DNA of 64,000 nt, taken from NCBI RefSeq assembly GCF_027580225.2, contig NC_073354.2:6424001-6488000 (forward strand), written 5' to 3'. A model generated the notes under the pieces. The model was not told the DNA's origin, did no database searches, and saw nothing but the letters and a program-made list of their open reading frames with translations. Source of the stretch: Misgurnus anguillicaudatus (Eukaryota; Chordata; Actinopteri; Cypriniformes; Cobitidae). Made by a program: the position numbers and the translations under genes. Positions within the stretch are counted from its first letter, which is position 1. Each line of letters begins with the position of its first letter. This document shows, one piece after another, positions 55,712 through 64,000 of the stretch.

Positions 55712-57109
55712 ATCAAGACAAATACATTATTTGAGCTGTATAATGTTAATAATAATGACATTGAATGCATGAATACGAAGATAATTTAAATGGTATTTGT
55801 ACTGTTAAATGAATGATGGAAATGGAGAGACAGACTCCGTTATTGCAGCAGGTGCTGGTCATGACATCACTGTTGGTGGGAGGGGTCCCATCTCATGCTT
55901 TGCAGGGGGGCCTCACAGATGTGTTCTACGCGACTGGTCTTGGGACATGACCTAGACATACAGAGGAATTTATAATATTACTTCTGCTATAGTAACTAAG
56001 TAAATATATTACTAAACTAAATTACAGGTAAAAATTTAGTGGGTATGGGATCTAGTAAACATGTTGGTTTAGATGCAAAGGTCATTTTATTTAGCCTTTT
56101 CTGTCCTATAGCTGTAAAACACTGTATTAAAATAAAACTTTGGATTGTTTTGGTTCTTTTCTATGAGTTTGCGGAGATGCCAGACTATTTCAGAGCCTTT
56201 TTATTTACATTAGCTCCCACAGAGAGAATGTTGTTTTCGGACTATATATTCTACAATAGCGACATAAAGACAGATAGAGAATAGAAGCAAACATTGGGCT
56301 TCCCCTTAAGTAAATAAATGTAGTTGCTTAGTGTGAATCTCAGATCTCAGAAGGGTTCATGTCAGGTGTTTCAAGAGATTCAATTGGCTGGACTAAATGG
56401 TTTCAGGGAAGAAGAAACTGTAGAGAATCTCTCAGCTGTTCCTATGGCGACTGGAAGACAGTTTCAGGTGTTTCTGAGGGGGATTCCTGGACCCCCAGAG
56501 CTACTATCTTATTTTCCTCCAGGGCTGCTGAATTCATGAGCATCAGAGGACAAACGTTGTCTTTGATCATCTTGAAAACTTTATAATTGTGTGATGTTAT
56601 CAGTGGTCATCTAATTTTGAAAAAGACTGGATTTATAAACAGACCAACCATGGCTCTATGTGCTGTTTAAGGGCAGGTTTATCTAAAATACATTATTCCA
56701 CATTACATTAAAGTATACTACAGTTTTAAAAAAGTTCATCAATTTATATTTATTTTATAAATCTATATTTATTTTATATTTAAACAACAGTTTACCGCTT
56801 GTACATATATATCTAGCATGCTTGATATATTGTAATTGATATATTCCTCAAATACAACTGCACATCCAAGTATTAGTTTTTTTTAGTGCAAATTGTTAAT
56901 TATATCAACCCGGTACCTTGTACCATTGTTCACAAATATTGCACAGCATTAGCCAATCAAATTGTAGCTGGTGATTTCAGTCAGCGCAGTATACAGATGG
57001 TCAGTAAGGATTCAGTAGACTGTGAGCGTATAGATGCCATAAGGACACTCACAGAATTTATGGTATTTATTGCCGCAATTATTTCTTGTAGGTCTTATAT
57101 AAACAGTAG
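55712..57109. other. Intergenic, no recognised gene
   Basis: Two short frames (81 codons at 56039 and 71 codons at 56324) have no recognisable motif and no supporting splice sites. I would not annotate them. Confidence 0.4.
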
Positions 57110-57111
57110 TA

Positions 57112-57318
57112 CACTCTAAAAAAAGGGCTGGGTTATTTTTAACCCAGCGTTGGGTCAAAAAGGGAGGACCCCAACTTGTTGGGTTGTAATTTAACCTTTG
57201 CTGGACTGTTGTAACCTAAAATGCCAGGTTCTGTATTGTTGGGTCAAATATAAACATTTTCTGGGTTAATTTAACCCAGCAGTGATGGGTTGAAAAATAA
57301 ACAGCATTTTCGAGAATG
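57112..57318. mobile_element. TA-flanked CACTCT-type MITE, core TGGGTT
   Basis: Tips CACTCTAAAAAAAGG and TTTTCGAGAATG are flanked by TA (57110-57111, 57319-57320). The interior consists of GCTGGGTTATTTTTAACCC, TTGGGTCAAA and TTAACCCAGCAG words, that is, TGGGTT/AACCCA pairs. Confidence 0.75.
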
Positions 57319-57320
57319 TA

Positions 57321-58337
57321 TGTGTAGCCAGTTTGTGTGAATCATGTGATTCCTCCTTTGGGCTAAAAATAAACTGGTCATGTATTAGTGTCTCTCCTTA
57401 TGTTTCTCTCTTGCCTTTTATCCAGAGGTCGCTCAAGTCCCTATGTCACAGTATTTGTGCATTTATTATTTTTATAAATAGCTCAATATGGTGAGTTTTT
57501 TCATTTGGACAAAATCATTAATTTAACTAAACAAGCTTTGTATCCAGGAATATTCATAATGTTTTAAAGGGGTAATATGATGCGATTTCATTTTTTTTTT
57601 GTCTTTGGAGTATTAAAAGCTGTTTGTGCAATATAGAAGATCTGTAAAGTCGCAAAGATTAAAGTCTCAAACCCAAAGGCTCATCCACTTCTTAAAGCCC
57701 CTAATTCAAACACGCCTCCACATATCTACATCACTGTGTGCGAAGATTTGCATAACACCACCTAAATGTATATGCACAGAAAGAAGGCGTAACTTTTATT
57801 CTCACTTTGGAAGTTGATATTCCAAATATGGTAAGGGCCGTTACATTTCCGTCACACGCTTGAGGTATTCGGCCAATCACAATGCACTGGATATCTGGCC
57901 AATCAGAGCTTTGTAAAAATTGGCGCGTTTTAGAAAGGCAGAGCAACAATAATGTATGGTATGTGGAAAATAATGTGTTTTTGAACCTTAAACTGCATAA
58001 ACACATTGCATTATACCAAATATAAAAAATATATATTTTTTCAAAATTATGTTTTTTTTAGCAACGTCATATGACTCCTTTCAGATAAGATAAGGGATGT
58101 GTTTCATAGTTTTTAAGTAAATTTGTTACATCTGTTACGTTTTCCTAAGAGCCTCCTTGCTAGCAATGCCATGCTGTCTGTACTGTTTGGATAGCTTTAG
58201 ATGTTTTACTGAAACTGTGGAACATATAGTTATATTTCGAACAGCAGCTTTATTTTCTCAACATTCACACCTAAATCTCTCTATTAACTTAAATGTAAAG
58301 AAAAACAAACACCATTAATTGAATGTGCATCTATTTG
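57321..58337. other. Intergenic, no recognised gene
   Basis: 57555-57620 and 58000-58085 carry GGTAATATGATGCGATTTCA and TCATATGACTCCTTT text, which look like inverted tips of another dispersed element (about 57568-58083). I cannot fix its boundaries. No coding feature was found. Confidence 0.35.
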
Positions 58338-58345
58338 ATCTGTAT

Positions 58346-60334
58346 TAGGGATGGGCATTCGATTAAGTTTTCTTTGTCGATCGTCGGGAGAATTAACGAT
58401 CGACTATCGATTAATCATTAATATTTTTATAATAAAATTTGTTATTTAACTTTTATACTTAAAAAATGCAATGAATACAAATATACAGCGTGTTTTTCCT
58501 CGATGAGACTTTTATTACAAGATCAACTTGTGGCAGACAGTTAAACTATGTTTCAAACATATGTGCGTGCATGTGCAGTGCTCAAAGCAGCGGAACCTGC
58601 AGCTGCGAGCCAGCCTTCTAAAATAGAGACCTCATTATTAGTTCCAAAATAAAAAACAGATTCATGTTTAACATTAAATTAAACAAAAAACATAATACTT
58701 AGATCTGAAAGGTTTTGTCAAAATGTAACTCAAAATTATTCAAGCCAGAAGAAAGTGCAAGATATTAGCCTTCCTAACATTAGGCTATAACAAATTAGGC
58801 TACTTAAAGCCTCGTGAAAATAACTAACTTTAGTAACTCGCATAAAACTTCTGCACCAGTCTACTGATTTTTTTTTGAGAAATAAAAGCATGTTTTGGGG
58901 TCAGACGCGACCGCAACCCATGGTGACCGTCAGTCCAGCCGCCGCCGAAAACAGCCGCTCCGAGGAGACTGACTGGGATGCGCAGGTACCTCAGCGCTAA
59001 CTTATTCCGCATACAGAGTATGTGTGAAACAGCGTGCGTTTTGTGAGCCCCATTTACCATTCTTTAATTATACTAACATAGTCTTTTAGTTTTTATTTGT
59101 TGTAAAACAACAGTAGACATTTACTATGGTCTCCAACTCCACAATATACCATAACCATGGTATTTGTAGTAAAATTGCGGAAATACAAATCGTTTTTAAT
59201 CTGCAAAAAAAAAAACATTTTCACAATGATAAAATCATGGCTAATTTTCCTAAGGTAGTAATTACAAAATTATATATGTTTGAAAGACGGAGATGCGCAC
59301 CTGTCAATCTATTACATAACAGAGCAAGGCCAGAGACAAACGTGCTCATAAACGGGAGTAATATGGAATAATGTGTGCATCTTTGAATAACTGTAATTTT
59401 AAATATATTTTTGTCATATAAAGTTTTGAGACATGGCCTAATAATGCTTTTTTTCACTTTTATTGCTCATTTAGACTTATTGTGTGGGTAACAGCGTTTT
59501 TGACGCATTTACCTCAGAGATTATTTTAGCAATATTGCTTTTTCTGGTAATAATAATACAATTTATATTTCAATCCTGTTTCATTGTCTGTTTATTCATT
59601 TCATTATGCTGTTATGTTAATGTGAGGATATTTATTTGCCATATAAAACGTGCCGTTATATGAATACTTTTGTATAATATTCAAATGATATGCGGAATAA
59701 TGTGTGCATCTTTGAATAACTGTAGGAATACAGTTGCTTATTTTTGTCATAAAGTTTTGAGAAATAATAATATTGTGAGGATTTATTTCCATATGAGACG
59801 CTTTTTGTCGTTGAATACTCTCGTTTATTATTTGGAAATCATATACATACATAGTAGGAAATATATAATGTGGAAGGGTAGACTTGCAAAGTTACTCTGC
59901 TTATTTTTATTTATGATATATGTGGAGATAAATAAAGCATTGCAAAACTGCTGATTTGATCCATTCAGATCCTGACCACCAGGCTAGAGATTTTAAACAT
60001 CCTTAATACACACTTACTAGTCTGTCAAATAATATCTAAAATATATTGTTTTGTAAAAAAAAATTATGCTTTGTTCTATTGTTTATGCGGAAAAGTGTTC
60101 ACAGAAAGTGTCAATCACATGAACGTTTTATATGCAGAATAAGCGGTCAGCAGCACACTGCAACAAGTGCTTGAGGAATTCGCCGCACACATACGCAAAC
60201 GCACTGCATACGGAGTATTTGTGAAACAGGAGTTAGATAAAAAAAATGCATTTGATTAATTGATAACAAATTACGAAATCGACGAAATTCTTAACAATCA
60301 ATTATCGATCGTCGATTAATTATGCCCATCCCTA
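58346..60334. mobile_element. 2-kb non-autonomous hAT element, 8-bp TSD
   Basis: Ends TAGGGATGGGCATTCGATTA and TTAATTATGCCCATCCCTA are flanked by ATCTGTAT (58338-58345, 60335-60342). Subterminal ATCGAT-rich text (GATCGACTATCGATTAATC and CAATTATCGATCGTCGATTA) is mirrored. No complete transposase frame remains. AATGTGTGCATCTTTGAATA occurs twice (59369, 59699), showing an internal duplication. Confidence 0.93.
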
Positions 60335-60342
60335 ATCTGTAT

Positions 60343-60609
60343 CTTTCTAAAGTAGCATTAGATATTTCTTTTGTTTAAGTAAACGTTTTTGCAGTCTGTC
60401 ATTTTTACAAAATAAACCCAGACAGGATGATCAGATCCCATTGTGAAATAAAGGGATTTATTCATAACAGGCTGATTGTAATGTTTATTACACAGCTACT
60501 TACCCACTAAAATAAATAAATAGACACGAGCAGAGAACAGTGATATAAAATCAATTCAACTGTTACATTGATTATAACAGTAAACTATACTCCATTAAAA
60601 AGAAAGTTG
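60343..60609. other. Short unassigned interval
   Basis: No gene or bounded repeat could be supported. Confidence 0.4.
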
Positions 60610-61068
60610 CGGCCAGTGACTACTTTTTCGAAGGCGCATGATGCGAAGCTCGTCACAACATGTATGTAGTTCGTCATGTGTGTGGCTCGTCATTTCAAAA
60701 TATGTGTTTGGCACGTCATGTAAACTTATGTGCATCACGTGTGATGTCAAAATAAGTGCCTGCTGCAGACGCCTCTAAAGGGTTTATGATAAAAGAGGCG
60801 CTCGCGTTTGCCAGATCTCATGTGTTATCAGAGTAGTTTAGGGTTAAGTTAGTGTCTTGCGTGTATTTTGTGAACACGATTGTCTCTTTTATCATGAACT
60901 CTTTCCACGCATGTGCAGCAGGCTCGTATTTTGACAAGAGGCATGATGCACATGGTTCACATGACGCAACAAACACATATTTTGAAATGACGAGCAACAC
61001 ACATGACACTGTGAACACATATTTAAAATTTGCCCCCCTCGGAAGAGAAGTCACCGGCTCCCACTGTT
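60610..61068. mobile_element. Foldback element, family C
   Basis: Arms of about 200 bases pair. AGTGACTACTTTTTCGAAGG is mirrored by CTCGGAAGAGAAGTCACCGG. GGCTCGTCATTTCAAAATATG is mirrored by CATATTTTGAAATGACGAGC. GTTTATGATAAAAGAGGCG is mirrored by GTCTCTTTTATCATGAAC. The target duplication is unclear. Confidence 0.8.
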
Positions 61069-61165
61069 AAAAAGTAACTTAGATTTGAGATAAATACTAT
61101 ATAATTGTATATGATTAATATTAGTGTATTTGTGTTCATCTGCACTGTAAACATTTTTGTTGTTT

Positions 61166-61495
61166 TACGGTACATTCACACGGGGCGAAAGCGTTAACGC
61201 TTAACGGAAGGCTTGTCTGAACTGTGGCCAAAGGCCAATCACAATGGTTACAACATATGTTCCGGTCTTCCGTAAACGTAATTGGCTGGCTCGCACTAGG
61301 TTATTTGCATAAGGCGATCTGATTGACGCACGCGTTGGCGCTTGAAAAGTTGAAAAAATGTCCAACTTCTGCCGCGAGCAACGGCAGTGACGCGACGTTG
61401 ACGGATCCACAGTTCAGTTCGGCAACGCTTAATGTCACCCATTAAAAGTGAATGAGAAGCGTTATCGCTTTCGCCCCGCGTGAAAATTTACCGTT
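61166..61495. mobile_element. Inverted-repeat MITE, GGGGCGAAAGCG type
   Basis: TACGGTACATTCACACGGGG then CGAAAGCGTTAACGCTT is mirrored by AAGCGTTATCGCTTTCGCCC then CGCGTGAAAATTTACCGT. The interior has CpG-rich text. Related to the CACACC-type elements in the NLR intron. Confidence 0.7.
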
Positions 61496-62116
61496 ATTGT
61501 AAAAAACTGCAGCAAATGATTGCCGAAAAACTTCCGTACAAAATACATGTAACATTGCAGTTAAAAACTAAAGTCACACACGTGACGTTAAAAAATGCTG
61601 TAATAAAATAACATAAAATGTACATAACTGGTAAAAAACTAAACACTGTTTTATGGTGACTTGTATTTTGCACCTACAAAAACCATCATTTTAACGATAT
61701 TTTACAGTTATTTTATAGCTATCCCTTGAACAGTTTTTTACTGTAGCATTTTTTGAAATTATAAAAATGTTTTTCACTGTAGTTGTTTGCCCGAGTGTTT
61801 ACTATGTTATGTAAGATAATAAAATTTTTTATCCCAATTCCACATTTTAAATGAATGTAAAAAGTTTGTAGTGGGCTCCTCATCGCCCTCTCTGGGTTTA
61901 TTTTGTAAACCGTCTGGTTGGATGTTGGCTCTTAGAGATTTGATTGCAGCATTACTTATATGACCAATCAGATTTAAAGCTGCAACCAGAGAGTTTTATT
62001 AGCATCTAGTGGTGAGACTGTGAATTTAAACCAGTGGCCCAGTTCAAAGGTCACTCGTCCTGTTCGAAATGCAGAGTAAAGCTATGGTAGCTGGCACAGG
62101 ACAAACACGTAGTAAC
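61496..62116. other. Intergenic, simple repeated motifs only
   Basis: Motifs such as TTTTACAGT/ACTGTAAAA and ACTGTAGC recur (61700-61780), resembling parts of another small MITE. No gene is seen. Confidence 0.4.
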
Positions 62117-62124
62117 ATGGCTAC

Positions 62125-63046
62125 TAGTGTTGTACACTCTAAGAAAGGATGTGTTAATTTTAACACATTGTTTTGTGTTAAACTATTTAACACATTATGT
62201 GTTATTTTAACACATTGTGTGTCATTTCGTGTAGAATGTGAGCTTAAATAAATGAAATGGGCAACACAAGATGTGTTAAAACAACACAAAGTGTGTTATT
62301 CCAAAAATAACACAGAGATGTGTTAAGTTAAGGACAACACACTAGATGTGTTGTCCTTAACTAGACACAAGATGTGTTAATTTAACACATTCGTTTTAAG
62401 AGTGTAGTTAAGACAGGCCGAGACCGAGACAAGACCAAGACTTTAAAGAGTCGAGACCAAGTCAAGACCAAAACAGGCCGAGACCAAGTCAAGACCAGGA
62501 CCAGTGCAAGTTACTGCATTAAAACACTTATGATAAAATGTGGAATATGCATATGATTAGGCACTTCTTGTCTGTGCGCGCGCGTGTGTATGCCATTAGA
62601 GAAGTTGATAAAATAATCAAAGGCATTGCAGATATGTGGGAATTTGTCTTTGTCTATAAGCAAATAAAAGTGAACAAACACTAAAGAGCTGAAATCAACT
62701 TAAGCATTTATTCTGAACTGTCTTTCCATGCCATCCACTTAACACAATGCAGGTGTTTTTAGTAATAAAATTAGAAAAATTGTCAATGGGAGAAACTTAA
62801 ACAATGCTTAAACAATGCCAACATCATATCCCAAATCTGAATAAATGGCATAAAAATTACTGATAAAAAATAAATTTGTGATGTGCCATCAGTTGTGGTC
62901 TTGACCGGTCTTGAAATAAAATTCCGAGTCCTCTTTGTCTGAGACCGAGATGAGACCGAGTAAAAATACGGTCGATTCCAAGACGAGACCAAGACCTTTA
63001 AAAAGTGGTCTTGAGACCGAGATCGGTCTCGAGAACTACAACACTA
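62125..63046. mobile_element. hAT-like element rich in GAGACC words, hosting a nested MITE
   Basis: Ends TAGTGTTGTA(GTT) and (GAAC)TACAACACTA are flanked by the exact 8-bp duplication ATGGCTAC (62117-62124, 63047-63054). Both sides are built of AAGACCAAGAC / GTCTCGGTCTTG words. The left tip is interrupted eight bases in by the element at 62135-62404. Confidence 0.92.
62135..62404. mobile_element. TA-flanked CACTCT-type MITE, core TGTGTTA, nested in a hAT
   Basis: Tips CACTCTAAGAAAGG and CGTTTTAAGAGTG are flanked by TA (62133-62134, 62405-62406). Deleting it with one TA restores the hAT end TAGTGTTGTAGTT, matching the other end of that hAT. Interior words are TGTGTTAATTTTAACACA and CAACACACTAGATGTGTTG. 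Confidence 0.93.
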
Positions 63047-63086
63047 ATGGCTACTGTAGTAACATGACGGCGACTTTCATGTAAGG

Positions 63087-63594
63087 CAGTGCTTCTCAAT
63101 TATTTTCTGTCACGCCCCCCTAGGAAGAAGTAAACATTTCGCGCCCCCCCCCAACTTTCTGCCGCGACTGTAAATAGTATTTGTCTATAAAATTACACAT
63201 CTGCAAAACATTGTATCCTTATTAACATTAAAGAAAACACAAAAAAGAAATATCGATCAACTTACAACAAAGAATAACTTAATTAACATTGTTTTTTAAT
63301 CTGTAACAGAAAAGACTTAAAATGCATCAATTTGCCTGAAATAAAAAAAATCAATTTCTTATTTAAAGTATAATATTTTTTGACCATTTGATACTGAAAA
63401 ATTAAATTAAATATAATAAATAAATAATAATAAAACTCAAGCGGCTTATCAGCGTGATTGGGGTGTAATGTCTTTAAGTGACGGTGCAAAAAAAATCACT
63501 TCCTGAAAAAGTATTTTCCCCGGGGTCTCGCGCCCCCCCTGGTGTCGCTTCGAGACCCCCCTGGGGGTCCCGCCCCACTTTTTGAGAAGCACTG
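63087..63594. mobile_element. hAT-like MITE with CAGTGCTTCTCAA ends
   Basis: Left end CAGTGCTTCTCAATTATT and right end TTTTTGAGAAGCACTG are inverted, flanked by a 5-bp TAAGG match. Subterminal CCCC-rich text (CACGCCCCCC, CGCGCCCCCC) resembles the family at 50604-50890. Confidence 0.82.
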
Positions 63595-63599
63595 TAAGG

Positions 63600-64000
63600 G
63601 AACCCGCAGTAAATGGAGATAAAAACGGCTTATCCTAAGGTAATAAATACATATCTTTTTATTATATAAAGTCTTTACACCCACTGAAAACATAGTTATG
63701 TATATTATATTGCATTTTCTGCAATAGATCCTCCTAAATTTTACACATTGAACCTTTAAGTATAATTTTTATATAATTATTTTTTTAAATGGTTAATGGT
63801 CTATTAAAAGTCACTGTAGATCTGTTCAATAATGTTTTGTTTATGTACAGTATGGAAACTTGAAACCATTACAAGGCTGTCTCAATAATATTAAATAGAA
63901 ACAAAGGAAAACTGCAGCCTGATAAATTCTGCCGTATAGTTAATGAGAGATGTTTCACCTGTTTATTCGTTCTATATAGTAAAGAAATGAAAATGTCACA
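63600..64000. other. Window end, nothing recognised
   Basis: AT-rich sequence without supported features. AGTCACTGTAG-like text near 63811 is too short to assign. Confidence 0.4.

Noticed and set aside
56039..56539. Two small plus-strand frames
   Set aside because: No motif, splice context or repeat-free conservation evidence; within chance expectation for this AT-rich DNA.
1..64000. CRISPR array, tRNA or rRNA genes
   Set aside because: No regularly spaced short direct repeats with unique spacers, and no tRNA cloverleaf or rRNA sequence noticed on either strand.

Overview
The window looks like a chromosome segment from a teleost fish, most likely a cyprinid (carp/zebrafish lineage). The evidence is an NLR gene of the fish FISNA-NACHT-LRR-B30.2 type, spliced copies of vertebrate saysd1 and grcc10 (C12orf57), and a very dense load of hAT, Tc1/mariner, TTAA-flanked and Gypsy elements. 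There is no bacterial-style operon, CRISPR array or plasmid feature. All calls were made by eye from the sequence; no search was run.

Layout. Bases 1-14509 are almost entirely LTR retrotransposon. They hold a partial Gypsy LTR (1-966), a complete minus-strand chromodomain Gypsy (1165-6487) with 508-bp LTRs and a perfect 5-bp target duplication, the end of a Tol2-like hAT (to 7373), and a 5'-truncated plus-strand Gypsy with a 2.1-kb 3' LTR (about 7374-14509). A 736-bp hAT is inserted in the reverse transcriptase of that last element. Bases 14510-18576 are intergenic with a 723-bp foldback element and a TTCGAA-rich hAT. An NLR gene spans 18577-25170 on the plus strand; five coding exons join in frame to 935 codons. 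They encode an unusual TRIM-like B-box, then FISNA, NACHT, two LRR exons, a 47-nt linker exon and B30.2. A dead Tc1 element sits in its third intron.

Bases 25504-29956 are nested DNA transposons. saysd1 (minus, two exons) is at 30087-30706. A seven-exon Myb/SANT-like gene of 256 aa, probably Harbinger-derived, runs from 36620 down to 33080. It lies head to head with grcc10 (plus, 37766-38680, three exons, 122 aa). From 38681 to the end I recognise no confident host gene: there are three weak splice-consistent exons (42145-44890), a THAP-like exon inside a possible transposon (about 48457), and many short mobile elements.

How it fits together. The host genes are unrelated: innate-immune sensing (NLR), ribosome-associated ER/peroxisome biology (saysd1), a small conserved cytosolic protein (grcc10) and a DNA-binding protein (Myb/SANT). 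The coherent story is repeat biology. Several non-autonomous families recur here: a TTAA-flanked foldback (three copies), a CACTCT-ended TA-flanked family with three unrelated palindromic cores, a GACGTCAAAGTACCGCGAGAG-type palindrome (four places) and a hAT pair. Many are nested, so their target duplications and relative ages can be read directly.
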